Below are positions 16,602-24,791 of a stretch of 38,118 nt of DNA, piece after piece. The stretch lies in the NCBI GenBank assembly GCA_016931215.1, contig JAFGFD010000135.1:1-38118 (forward strand), written 5' to 3'. The stretch is from Candidatus Omnitrophota bacterium (lineage in GTDB: Bacteria > Omnitrophota > Gorgyraeia > JAHIPI01). The notes beneath the pieces are model-generated. The model was not told the DNA's origin. It worked only from the letters and a program-made list of their open reading frames with translations, and did no database searches. The position numbers and the translations under genes are program-made. Within the stretch, counting starts at the first letter, position 1. The number at the start of each line of letters is the position of its first letter.

Positions 16602-17417
16602 TTACAAGATTGCATGTTCCTTTTTTCTATTTAATCTATCTAAAAAATCCGCATTGAAATCCATGATCTTTCTGCCGTTACGATCAAAGATGCCGAATTT
16701 CGCAAGGCCGCATCTTTGCAAGATAAACCTCAAGCATGTCCAGAGTATGCCGAATCCGTACACGATAGACCTTGCGAACGATATGGAAGAAGCCTCTTTG
16801 TTATAGTTGGTGGGGGAGGTCACCTCGCCTATGCTATATCCGAAATATATCGACTGCGCGAGCATCTCGTTGTCAAAGACGAAATCATCGGAATTCTCGA
16901 TTATAGGCAAGTTCAAAAGCACTTCTCTTTTAAAGGCCCTGTATCCGGTGTGATATTCTGAAATCTTCTGCCCCATAACGACATTTTCAAAAAGCGTCAA
17001 CGCACGATTAGCCACGTATTTATATAAAGGCATTCCGCCTTTGAGTGCCATGCCGCCCAATATCCTCGAACCCAGGGCTATATCAAAGACGCCGGATACA
17101 AGAAGCCCCGCCATAGCGGGGATGAGTCTGGCGGGATATTGATAATCCGGATGTAGCATGACGACTATGTCTGCCCCTCGTTCAATCGCAAGCTTGTAAC
17201 ATGTCTTTTGATTGGCACCGTAACCCATATTCTCGTCATGTAAATATGTCGCGATGCCCAACTCTTTTGCCTTATGAACGGTCTTATCATGGCTCTTATC
17301 GTCCACCAGGAGTATCTCGTCTACGATATCTTTTGGGATCTCTATATATGTCTTTTCCAGGGTACTTTCCGCATTATAAGCGGGCATCACTACAACAATC
17401 TTTTTACCATCGAGCAT
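16602..17417 (-). CDS. Glycosyltransferase family 2, polyprenyl/dolichyl-phosphate sugar synthase-like
   Basis: GT2 protein of 271 residues. KIVVVMPAYNAESTLEKTYIEIP, EILLVDDKSHDKTVHKA and NMGYGANQKTCYKLA followed by IVVMLHPDYQYP (the DxD-like metal site) match the group related to dolichyl-phosphate mannose/glucose synthases. GSRILGGMALKGGMPLYKY and ISEYHTGYRAFKREVL are further family blocks. It has no strong transmembrane helices at the C-terminus, so it may charge a lipid carrier or transfer directly in the cytoplasm. It is the first gene of the minus-strand polysaccharide locus, just downstream of the divergent promoter region. Confidence 0.88.
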   Translation of the reverse strand: MLDGKKIVVVMPAYNAESTLEKTYIEIPKDIVDEILLVDDKSHDKTVHKAKELGIATYLHDENMGYGANQKTCYKLAIERGADIVVMLHPDYQYPARLIPAMAGLLVSGVFDIALGSRILGGMALKGGMPLYKYVANRALTLFENVVMGQKISEYHTGYRAFKREVLLNLPIIENSDDFVFDNEMLAQSIYFGYSIGEVTSPTNYNKEASSISFARSIVYGFGILWTCLRFILQRCGLAKFGIFDRNGRKIMDFNADFLDRLNRKKEHAIL

Positions 17418-17485
17418 TAACTACATTCTCCCTTGATGCGGGTGAATATCTAACTTTTTATATCTCTCTATGATGAATGTTAGAT

Positions 17486-17514
17486 ATTATACACTTTTCT
17501 ATTGTAGTTGTATA
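17486..17514 (-). promoter_or_regulatory. Probable sigma70-type promoter of the polysaccharide locus
   Basis: On the minus strand TATACA (17514-17509, four of six consensus bases) lies 17 bases before a perfect TATAAT (17491-17486). The -10 is about 70 bases upstream of the GT2 start at 17417. It is the mirror image of the plus-strand promoter: TGTATAATATC occurs on both strands as an 11-bp inverted repeat. Confidence 0.55.
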
Positions 17515-17530
17515 GCAAAAAATGTATAAT
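17502..17530 (+). promoter_or_regulatory. Probable sigma70-type promoter of the GT39-like gene
   Basis: TTGTAG (17502-17507) and a perfect TATAAT (17525-17530) are separated by the optimal 17 bases. Transcription would begin near 17537, giving a leader of about 25-35 nt before the start codon. Its -35 region overlaps that of the divergent minus-strand promoter, so the two may compete for polymerase. Confidence 0.6.
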
Positions 17531-17560
17531 ATCGAAAACCATATACATATAAACAGGTAA

Positions 17561-18718
17561 ATGGGGGTCTACATGTCAAAATTAACACATAAAAATGTAC
17601 TAATAATAATTATAGTGTTATCCCTGGCCGTAAAATTGGGGCTTTTTTGCTATGCTTTTTTCAACGTCCCTTCCCTAAAATTCATGCCCGATACCCCTAC
17701 CTATCTGGAACCCGGAATAAATCTTATTGAAAAGGGGGCCTTCGGTACATACGATGAGAACGGCGTTCTCCACTATGAGATCAATAGAACCCCTGGATAT
17801 CCTTTATTTCTAGCCATATTAAACAAAACATTCAATCTCTCACTTGACGCTATAGTCGTTATCCAAATATTTCTCATCACCCTGGCGGGCTATATGGTAT
17901 ACAAAGCGGCGCAAGAGGTGGACAAGAACATTGCCCCTCTGGCGGCCTTCATATTTTTGTTCGACCAGCCTACCACGCTCGCAAGTTTAATGCTTTTGTC
18001 GGAAGCTTTATACACTCTATTCATCGCTATTTTTATATACCTTTTCCTGCGCTACCTCAACGAAAGGAGGTTGTCCCTATTGTTATCTTTGACGGTTACT
18101 ATTGTGGCTGCTACGTATATAAGGCCCGTAAGCTATTATATAGGGATATTCCTGGCTGGAGGCATAGTATACGCGTTATACCGCCCGTCTCTCACGCGGG
18201 CCTTAGTTCACGGCCTCACGTTACTTTTGGTCTTCTACTCTTTGTTGGGGGTATGGCATTACAGAAATTTCTCCGCAACCGGAAATGCCGATTTTACCGT
18301 TATAGACAACAGAGACCTGAATCATATGGGGTTTGTACATAAGTACGGAAGGGACGACGGACTTGAGGGGACAGGAGCCGGCCCTGTCCGATATTACGCA
18401 GACCTAGTCATAGAATCTATAGTCCAGTTCTTTACGTTACCTGGTACTTTCAAGTACTTCAAATCCGAAACCCTTAGAATGGCCTCGAAGATATTCGGTT
18501 ATCCCTGGGTCTTCTTTTGGATTGTCGGTCTATTCTTCGCAAGATACGGCGAGGTCAAAGGCCAGGCCCTCTTGTTAATTTTGCTCTATTTTATGCTGGC
18601 CTCTATCTTTGTGGTGGGTCTTTGCGTAGGAAGCAGATTCCGCGTACCTGTGATGCCGTTGGTCTCTATTTTATCGGCGGCCGGATGGATGAAAATATAC
18701 TCCTTTTTTAAAAAATAG
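17561..18718 (+). CDS. GT39-like integral membrane glycosyltransferase (GT-C fold)
   Basis: The only plus-strand gene, 385 residues with about eight to ten hydrophobic helices, starting with one at residues 12-32. The first periplasmic loop has FMPDTPTYLEPGINLIEKGAFG and EINRTPGYPLFLA, a pattern seen in GT39/RgtA-like GT-C transferases that use polyprenyl-phosphate sugars; the Asp in PDT is a candidate catalytic residue. It would modify lipid A, a glycan or a protein on the outer face of the inner membrane. The ATG at 17561 is used here. An in-frame ATG at 17573 preceded by GGGGG is an alternative start. Its end lies 4 nt from the convergent lptD stop, leaving no room for a separate terminator. 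Confidence 0.82.
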   Translation: MGVYMSKLTHKNVLIIIIVLSLAVKLGLFCYAFFNVPSLKFMPDTPTYLEPGINLIEKGAFGTYDENGVLHYEINRTPGYPLFLAILNKTFNLSLDAIVVIQIFLITLAGYMVYKAAQEVDKNIAPLAAFIFLFDQPTTLASLMLLSEALYTLFIAIFIYLFLRYLNERRLSLLLSLTVTIVAATYIRPVSYYIGIFLAGGIVYALYRPSLTRALVHGLTLLLVFYSLLGVWHYRNFSATGNADFTVIDNRDLNHMGFVHKYGRDDGLEGTGAGPVRYYADLVIESIVQFFTLPGTFKYFKSETLRMASKIFGYPWVFFWIVGLFFARYGEVKGQALLLILLYFMLASIFVVGLCVGSRFRVPVMPLVSILSAAGWMKIYSFFKK

Positions 18719-18722
18719 ATTT

Positions 18723-20855
18723 TTATCTCCTTGCGCCGGGTTCGGGGCCTCGGTACGTCGTCCTGAAGAAGAACGGTATGTCGGGGAATGCCTTGAGGCG
18801 GAATATTACCCAGAACGTATAATCGGTCTCGTCCTCTATCCTGCAAGTCAGCTCGGAAGACCAACAGTGGAGATCTTTTACTATGGTGTACTCCTGCTCC
18901 TGAAACTGCTTTTCCTGTAACTCGTACCTATTATATATTCTGAAACCCCATCTCTTCTTCCAGTCCTTATTGGGTATGTCATAATTGAAGTAGCTGGTGA
19001 CTTGAGAGTTCTCGTCTTGTTCGTATCTATATCCCGCTCCGAACGTCATATCTTTATACTTTGTCACGTGTAGATCCGCGTTGAATGTGTCAAACTGACG
19101 AGCTTCTCTGTCAAGGTGCGCCTCGGCGTCGAAGTACAACCAGTCATAAGGGCGCGTCTCGAGATCATATTTTATGCCAAGGAGCTTATTGTCCTGGCCG
19201 AAGTCATCGAGAAATACGTATTCGCTCGACACTATAAACGAAAGGAGGTCAACGGTCTTTTCAGAGCCGTCATCGGCATGCCTCTTCGTCTGCAATTTAT
19301 GCTCGATTGCCAATTCCACGCTGTTTTTTTGCCTGATAGCGTCTATCTCGTCGAACTGAAGGAGATCTTCCGGAGAGACCTTTGGTTCCCTTATGTATTC
19401 ATAGCGGGCGCTCGGAATGATGAGGTGGCGGATCTTGTTGATATCCAGGTTCAAAAAATTTGTCTCAACGTCGTAAATCTTGTAACTCCGGGCGTATATA
19501 TCCACTCCCGTATTATACAGATCGCGCACGATATTGTCGTTACCGGCTTCGTCCTCCGTGTAAAAAGTCTGTCTCGTTCCTATAAAAGGATTGAGGTTCA
19601 GGAACCCGAACAGCGAAAATGGGTACGATAGCTCATTGTAGGTATCGGCCCTCGTAGCGTCATAACTGTCTCCGGCCCTTGCCCCATCGACGTCGTTGGC
19701 AAAACTCTTATTGAGAACGGCTATACTCGAAGTGTTCGTGTAGTAAAGATTCAAATGGTTCAATAACTTCAATTTTCTAATATTCAGGCGCGCCTCCGGC
19801 AGCCTCTCGGTTACGGTGAAGAAATCGTTTACCTTCGGGCGATATAACATGGAAAGGGTGTAATTCTCCTTTGCGCCGATAAGGGTAAGATAAGTCTGCG
19901 GCTCGTGGTCCAGTTCATATTCCTCTTTATAGAAAAAATCCTTTATGAAATCCCGGTCGCTCAATTTATGAAATTCGCCGGCCATGAATGTGTTTTCGTC
20001 GACCGGCCACTTATGGCGTACCTGAACCCTGTATCTTTTATCGTCGATGCCGCTGCCGGGCTCTTTGTCGTGCAGATAATAGAATCTTGCGTATCCTTTG
20101 CCGAATTTCTCCATTCCGTATTTGTAATCCAGCCCCTCCGCAAACCCTCTCTTGGACCTCCAGTCCACGTGGACGTGGCCTTTGGAATCGGGATGAAAGT
20201 AGTACCGCCAGCTCGACAGAAGATAAGCCCCCCACTCATCGTTATGGCCGGGTACCAGATTCACCTGAGGTAGATTGTCTTTCAACGGATGATTATAATA
20301 AGGGATGTACATAATCGGCATGTCTCCGACATAGAACAAGACGTTCCAGGCGGTTACCCGGTCGCCCAGATATATCTTGATGGTCCTTGCCTCGATCCTG
20401 TAATGCGGCTTCTCATAGTCGCAGGTTGTAATATAACTCTTATTGAGGTCGAATTCTTGGTCAGCGACTTTCTCGATGGATTCGGCGTTTCCGTACCAGG
20501 GCGGCATCTTCATCTCGCCGTTTATCAACTCTCCCGTCTTATTTTCGAAATTATAAACGACGTTCTCCGCGCTGAAGACGTTATCCTGTTGATACAGCGT
20601 CACGTTACCTTCCGCTAAGCCCTCTTTCGCATCCAGGTTGACAGTGATCTTATCACAAGTAATCCTGATATCCTTGTAATTTATAGAGACGTTACCCGTT
20701 CCCGTAACTATCTTATTCGCATGATCGTACTGGACTTTGTCGCCGTTCACCACAATAGGAAGTGTCTTGGTATCAATGTCCTCGCCCTCTGCCGATGCAG
20801 CGGCCACCAGCAGTAGTGGAAAAATGATATATGATAACAGTATTTTTTTGAACAT
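18723..20855 (-). CDS. lptD: LPS-assembly protein LptD (OstA)
   Basis: Outer-membrane beta-barrel that inserts lipopolysaccharide into the outer leaflet. The 710-residue protein starts with a signal peptide (KKILLSYIIFPLLLVAAASA, cleavage near residue 22). Next comes an OstA/LptA-like jelly-roll with repeated blocks such as VNGDKVQYDHANKIVTGTGN and AEGNVTLYQQDNVFSAENVVYN. From about residue 200 there are alternating aromatic beta-strands of the barrel. There appear to be only four cysteines: C67 and C145 in the N-terminal part (SYITTCDYE), and C664 and C671 near the end (DLHCWSSELTC). This mirrors the split N/C cysteines that form inter-domain disulfides in E. coli LptD. It is the main evidence here for an LPS-type outer membrane. 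Confidence 0.92.
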   Translation of the reverse strand: MFKKILLSYIIFPLLLVAAASAEGEDIDTKTLPIVVNGDKVQYDHANKIVTGTGNVSINYKDIRITCDKITVNLDAKEGLAEGNVTLYQQDNVFSAENVVYNFENKTGELINGEMKMPPWYGNAESIEKVADQEFDLNKSYITTCDYEKPHYRIEARTIKIYLGDRVTAWNVLFYVGDMPIMYIPYYNHPLKDNLPQVNLVPGHNDEWGAYLLSSWRYYFHPDSKGHVHVDWRSKRGFAEGLDYKYGMEKFGKGYARFYYLHDKEPGSGIDDKRYRVQVRHKWPVDENTFMAGEFHKLSDRDFIKDFFYKEEYELDHEPQTYLTLIGAKENYTLSMLYRPKVNDFFTVTERLPEARLNIRKLKLLNHLNLYYTNTSSIAVLNKSFANDVDGARAGDSYDATRADTYNELSYPFSLFGFLNLNPFIGTRQTFYTEDEAGNDNIVRDLYNTGVDIYARSYKIYDVETNFLNLDINKIRHLIIPSARYEYIREPKVSPEDLLQFDEIDAIRQKNSVELAIEHKLQTKRHADDGSEKTVDLLSFIVSSEYVFLDDFGQDNKLLGIKYDLETRPYDWLYFDAEAHLDREARQFDTFNADLHVTKYKDMTFGAGYRYEQDENSQVTSYFNYDIPNKDWKKRWGFRIYNRYELQEKQFQEQEYTIVKDLHCWSSELTCRIEDETDYTFWVIFRLKAFPDIPFFFRTTYRGPEPGARR

Positions 20856-20875
20856 ATTCCCCCTTGATTAGGATT

Positions 20876-21529
20876 TTATTTTACCTCGACTTTCATCTTG
20901 TTCCAATCATCTATGAATCTCTGAATACCGATATCGGTAAGCGGGTGTTTTACGAGCTTCATAAGGGCCTCGTAAGGAACCGTAGCGATGTCGGCTCCTA
21001 TCTTCGCCGCTTCAAGAACATGCAGTGGGTGTCTTATACTCGCTACGATTATTTCAGTTTTAAAACCATAATTTTTATAGATGGCCTTGATATCCCTTAC
21101 GATATCCATGCCTATGTGGCTGATATCGTCAAGCCGCCCTATAAACGGACTTATATAAGTAGCTCCCGATTTAGCCGCAAGTAAAGCCTGATTAGCCGAA
21201 AAACACAGCGTAACATTTGTCCTCACTCCTTCCCGCGAAAGAACCTTTACGGTTCTAAGGCCATCGGGAATAAGAGGAATCTTTATGACAACATTCTTAT
21301 CTATCCGGGAAAGGGCCCTGGCTTCATCGAGCATCTCTTCATAATCAAGCGCCATCACCTCGGCGCTGACAGGACCATCCACGATCGAGCAGATCTCTTT
21401 TACCAGAGCTGTAAAATCTTTGCCCTCCCGGGCGACCAGAGTAGGATTTGTCGTTACGCCGTCTATAATACCTAGATTATTGGCTTGCCTTATATGCTCT
21501 ATGTTCGCCGTATCTATGAATATCTTCAT
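20876..21529 (-). CDS. fsa: Small transaldolase / fructose-6-phosphate aldolase family
   Basis: TIM-barrel class I aldolase of 217 residues. [46 protein letters not shown] (Schiff-base lysine K83), [31 protein letters not shown] and [23 protein letters not shown] are the conserved blocks. Members act either as transaldolase in the non-oxidative pentose phosphate pathway or as fructose-6-phosphate aldolase. Sequence alone does not separate them, though transaldolase (TalC-like) is the commoner role. AGAGGAAC precedes the ATG. It lies between a ROK sugar kinase gene and lptD, so hexose/pentose phosphate metabolism is the shared theme with the kinase. Confidence 0.93.
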   Translation of the reverse strand: MKIFIDTANIEHIRQANNLGIIDGVTTNPTLVAREGKDFTALVKEICSIVDGPVSAEVMALDYEEMLDEARALSRIDKNVVIKIPLIPDGLRTVKVLSREGVRTNVTLCFSANQALLAAKSGATYISPFIGRLDDISHIGMDIVRDIKAIYKNYGFKTEIIVASIRHPLHVLEAAKIGADIATVPYEALMKLVKHPLTDIGIQRFIDDWNKMKVEVK

Positions 21530-21546
21530 CGGTTCCTCTTTAGTAT

Positions 21547-21637
21547 GGTGTACGGTTTAAGGTGTATGTTTCACGGCTACCGGTTGCTGGTTTATATTTT
21601 TTCTTTTCCGCTAACCAAAAACCGTGAACCATTAACC
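21547..21637. repeat. Degenerate 7-base tandem repeat in two inverted arms (locus B, word GGTTNAY)
   Basis: Seven in-phase heptamers run from 21547 to 21595, beginning GGTGTAC GGTTTAA and including GGCTACC, GGTTGCT and GGTTTAT. The right arm (21608-21637) read on the minus strand is GGTTAAT GGTTCAC, then GGTTTTT GGTTAGC. The right arm reaches the last base of the ROK kinase stop codon, so the array occupies nearly the whole intergenic space before the transaldolase gene. Confidence 0.78.
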
Positions 21638-22611
21638 TAAGAAATTTTTTTTAATAAATTTATTTTGACCAGCTCTGCGGCGCCTATGACGCCCGCATCG
21701 TTACCTAGTTTTGCCCTTACAACCTTGGCCGTCCTACCCTGAATCGCCATGGCCCTTTTTTTCAAGGTCTCTCTAAGCGGCCTGAAGACCAAATCACCCG
21801 CGCCGGCAATCCCTCCTCCTATTATTATCAATTCGGGATTCAACAGGTTTACGACTCCGGTAAGTGCCACTCCCAGGTGTTCACCCATCTCCCGCCACTT
21901 ATTGAGAGCATATCGATCACCGCCTAGTGCGGCCTTTGTAAGCATCTCAGGCGTTATATCCGCTATTCTATTGTTAGATATCGCCAGGACGGATGTCCTG
22001 ACGCCTCTTCTAATATCTTTTTTCACTTCTTTTAAAAAATACTCCCTGCCCACGTACGCCTCTATGCACCCAATGCCTCCGCAGTTGCACCTGGGCCCCT
22101 TTTCGTTTATGGGCACATGGCCGATCTCGCCCGCTACCAGGTCTTGGCCTCTACGCATCTTGCCGTCGATTATAACGGCTCCTCCCACGCCTGTGCCCAA
22201 AGTAAGGCATATAACGTTATCGTAACCTCTTCCCGCTCCGTACGTGACTTCGCCTCTCGCCATTACCTTTACGTCGTTGTCGACAAAAGTAGGTAAGCCT
22301 GTCTTTTTTTCCAAAAGCTTCTTAAGAGGGACGTTTTTCCAGGCCGGAATATTTATAAAATAAAAAACCAGGCCTCTCTTAAAATCCAGTAGGCCTGGTA
22401 CACCGATTCCCAATCCCAAAAAATCGCGTTTTTTCAATCTTAATCTCCGAGAGAGGGAATCCAACAAATCCGATACGGCATCTATCAGGGCGTTCTTCCT
22501 ATGCATCTGAGTGCTGAAATTATCTTTGAGGAGGATATGCCCTTTTAAATCGAGTATGGCGACCTTCGTTTGTGTGGCCCCTACGTCCACACCTGCCAAA
22601 AATTTATTCAT
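21637..22611 (-). CDS. glcK: ROK-family sugar kinase (glucokinase-like)
   Basis: ATP-dependent sugar kinase of 324 residues. GVDVGATQTKVAILD is the phosphate-1 loop. LPTFVDNDVKVMARGE contains the catalytic Asp (D113). LTLGTGVGGAVIIDG is the phosphate-2 region. GEIGHVPIN followed by CNCGGIGCIEAYVG is the ROK signature with zinc ligands (His165 and Cys175, 177, 182). There is no N-terminal helix-turn-helix, so it is an enzyme and not a ROK repressor. Glucose is the most likely substrate, but ManNAc or another hexose is possible. It follows the sugar ABC ATPase gene by 7 nt, suggesting one unit: import, phosphorylation, then transaldolase. Confidence 0.92.
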   Translation of the reverse strand: MNKFLAGVDVGATQTKVAILDLKGHILLKDNFSTQMHRKNALIDAVSDLLDSLSRRLRLKKRDFLGLGIGVPGLLDFKRGLVFYFINIPAWKNVPLKKLLEKKTGLPTFVDNDVKVMARGEVTYGAGRGYDNVICLTLGTGVGGAVIIDGKMRRGQDLVAGEIGHVPINEKGPRCNCGGIGCIEAYVGREYFLKEVKKDIRRGVRTSVLAISNNRIADITPEMLTKAALGGDRYALNKWREMGEHLGVALTGVVNLLNPELIIIGGGIAGAGDLVFRPLRETLKKRAMAIQGRTAKVVRAKLGNDAGVIGAAELVKINLLKKIS

Positions 22612-22618
22612 AATGGCA

Positions 22619-23722
22619 TCATACGATTGTGTTCTCTGTTTCTTTGTCGAAAAAGTGGACTTTATTCATATCGATAACGACTTCTATGTTCTTCCCCAAC
22701 TCAGGCGTACTGCGCGATCCCACCCTGGCTATGAAATTATGCTTTGGTGTCTTTAAGTATAAATATACCTCCGAGCCCATGGTTTCTACGACATCGACTT
22801 GCACCTTGACTGTGTTATCGGATTCCGATTTCGTCACAAATAATTTGTCATATATATCTTCGGGCCTGACGCCGAATATCACCTCCTTATTTATGAATTG
22901 AGCTAACGCGCTTTTCATCTTATCGACCGTGCCGAGCTGGAAATTGCCTTCGTCAAAGAACAATTTACCTTTTTTCTCGATCAGGGTGCCGTTCATGAAG
23001 TTCATCGGCGGGCTGCCGATGAATCCCGCAACAAATTTATTGACCGGTTTATCATAGATCTTCATCGGGGTGTCGCATTGGTTTATCACGCCGTCTCTCA
23101 TGACCGCTACCCTGTCTCCGAGAGTCATCGCCTCGACTTGATCATGAGTAACGTAGATCATGGTGGTCTGAAGCCTGTTATGAAGCTTATGTATTTCGGT
23201 CCTCATCTGTACGCGGAATTTTGCGTCTAAATTGGACAACGGTTCGTCAAAAAGAAAGACCATGGGTTTTCTTACTATGGCGCGGCCAACGGCTACGCGC
23301 TGCTTCTGTCCGCCGGATAGTTCCTTGGGCTTTCTTTTCAAAAGCTTGCCTATGCCCAGTATCTCCGCTGCGTCCACAACGCGTTTGTCTATTTCGCCCT
23401 TAGGGATCTTTCTAAGTTTAAGTCCGAAGGCCATGTTATTATAGACATTCATGTGAGGGTATAAAGCGTAATTCTGAAATACCATGGCGATATCCCTGTC
23501 CTTCGCAGGGACATCATTGACGATTCTATCGCCTATGTATATCTCTCCCGATGTTATCTCTTCGAGGCCGGCGATCATGCGAAGCACCGTGGACTTGCCG
23601 CACCCCGAGGGGCCGACCAAGACCAGAAACTCTCTGTTTTCCACTCCGAGAGTCACATCCTTCGCCGCCTCTACGTTTTCTCCGTATATCTTGGTAACAT
23701 TCTTCAGGCTTACTTGCGCCAT
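22619..23722 (-). CDS. Sugar ABC transporter ATPase, UgpC/MsmK/MalK type
   Basis: Cytoplasmic ATPase subunit of a carbohydrate importer, 367 residues. Walker A GPSGCGKST (about 38-46), Q-loop FQNYALYPHM, signature LSGGQKQRV, Walker B FLFDEPLSNLD and the switch His in YVTHDQVEAMTLGDRV are all intact. From about residue 235, FIGSPPMNFM, IFGVRPEDIYD and VVETMGSEVYLYLK form the MalK-type OB/TOBE regulatory domain. No permease or binding-protein gene is nearby, so it may be a shared ATPase serving several dispersed sugar permeases, as known for MsmK. Only a weak ribosome site precedes the ATG. Confidence 0.93.
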   Translation of the reverse strand: MAQVSLKNVTKIYGENVEAAKDVTLGVENREFLVLVGPSGCGKSTVLRMIAGLEEITSGEIYIGDRIVNDVPAKDRDIAMVFQNYALYPHMNVYNNMAFGLKLRKIPKGEIDKRVVDAAEILGIGKLLKRKPKELSGGQKQRVAVGRAIVRKPMVFLFDEPLSNLDAKFRVQMRTEIHKLHNRLQTTMIYVTHDQVEAMTLGDRVAVMRDGVINQCDTPMKIYDKPVNKFVAGFIGSPPMNFMNGTLIEKKGKLFFDEGNFQLGTVDKMKSALAQFINKEVIFGVRPEDIYDKLFVTKSESDNTVKVQVDVVETMGSEVYLYLKTPKHNFIARVGSRSTPELGKNIEVVIDMNKVHFFDKETENTIV

Positions 23723-23753
23723 CCCGTCTCCACAATCTACTTTATTATAGAAA

Positions 23754-24596
23754 TCACGAAAAATAATGGATAAGCTTGTTGATGCAATCTCTTAAGTCTT
23801 TCCTAGAGATTACCATATCTATGAGTCCGTGTTCAAGCATAAACTCAGAAAGTTGAAACCCCTCGGGTAACTTCTGCCGTATGGTCTGTTCTATCACCCT
23901 CGGGCCGGTAAAACCTATGAGTGCCTTTGGCTCGGCTATAATGACATCTCCGAGAGAAGCAAAGCTCGCCATGATCCCGGCCATTGTGGGATGCGTAAGC
24001 AGCGATATGAATAAGTGACCGGCTTTATTGTGCCTGCTTATCGCGGCGCTGGTCTTGGCCATCTGCATCAGGGAAAACATCCCCTCGTACATCCTGGCCC
24101 CGCCGCCCGATCCGGAACAGATGACAATAGGCAGTTTTGACTCGGTAGCCTTTTCTATGGCGCGGGTGATCTTTTCTCCTACGACGGAACCCATGCTCCC
24201 CATGATAAACCGTGAATCGGTCACGGCAAATATCAATCTGTTCCCCTCTATCTTACCCTCGCCCGCAATGACGGCTTCTTTAAGACCCGTTGTCTTCTTG
24301 TCGCTCTCCAGTTTGTCCTTATATTTTTTTGGCCCCTTGAACCCCAGAGGGTCCTTGGATGTCATCTCCTTGTCAAACTCATGGAAACTATCTTTATCTA
24401 ATGTATATTTTATTCTTTCATGGGCGTTTAAGGTAAAGTGGTAGTTACACTTCGGGCATACCTTAAGGTTTTCCTCGAGTTTCTTGTTGTAAATAATCTC
24501 TCCGCATTCATCGCACTTTGTCCAGAGCCCCTTCGGAATGTCCTTCTTCTTCGAAACCTTTACTATCGTATATCTTGGTTTTCCAAACAGCGGCAT
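23754..24596 (-). CDS. accD: Acetyl-CoA carboxylase carboxyltransferase subunit beta
   Basis: Beta subunit of the carboxyltransferase that makes malonyl-CoA for fatty acid synthesis, 280 residues. The N-terminal zinc ribbon has Cys28, Cys31, Cys47 and Cys50 ([15 protein letters not shown]). The crotonase-fold domain has [46 protein letters not shown] with the GG oxyanion motif, [38 protein letters not shown] and [15 protein letters not shown]. All typical blocks are present. GGAG lies five bases before the ATG. The partner accA is not in the window. Confidence 0.96.
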   Translation of the reverse strand: MPLFGKPRYTIVKVSKKKDIPKGLWTKCDECGEIIYNKKLEENLKVCPKCNYHFTLNAHERIKYTLDKDSFHEFDKEMTSKDPLGFKGPKKYKDKLESDKKTTGLKEAVIAGEGKIEGNRLIFAVTDSRFIMGSMGSVVGEKITRAIEKATESKLPIVICSGSGGGARMYEGMFSLMQMAKTSAAISRHNKAGHLFISLLTHPTMAGIMASFASLGDVIIAEPKALIGFTGPRVIEQTIRQKLPEGFQLSEFMLEHGLIDMVISRKDLRDCINKLIHYFS

Positions 24597-24610
24597 ATCG
24601 ACTCCGTTAT

Positions 24611-24653
24611 GTCTTTAGTCGATAGTCAATGGACTATGGTCTATAGACTATGG
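24611..24653. repeat. Degenerate 7-base tandem repeat (locus F, word NATAGAC/GTCTATN)
   Basis: Six in-phase heptamers: GTCTTTA GTCGATA, GTCAATG GACTATG, GTCTATA GACTATG. The word alternates with its own near-complement (GTC-AT / AT-GAC), so the stretch can fold on itself. It ends 15 bases upstream of the accD start and is close in sequence to locus E at 35909-35957. Confidence 0.7.
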
Positions 24654-24739
24654 AAAAATTTTAAATCCTTATACTCCAGAATTTTTATTGTCGGGACAAC
24701 TACTAATCCTATATGCTAAACGCTGTCTCTCTTGTTCTC

Positions 24740-24777
24740 CTGTGCCCTTGTGACTTGTGTTCTTGTGCGCTTATAAC
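24740..24777. repeat. Degenerate 7-8-base tandem repeat (locus H1, word CTTGTGNN)
   Basis: Units CTGTGCC, CTTGTGA, CTTGTGTT, CTTGTGCG and CTTATAAC follow one another between the corrinoid-protein stop and accD. The tail TGCGCTTATAAC recurs at 35866-35881 as TTGCGCTTCTATAAC. The 195-base gap that contains loci F and H1 holds no open frame, tRNA or clear terminator that I can see. Confidence 0.5.
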
Positions 24778-24791
24778 TGAAAATATTATAC

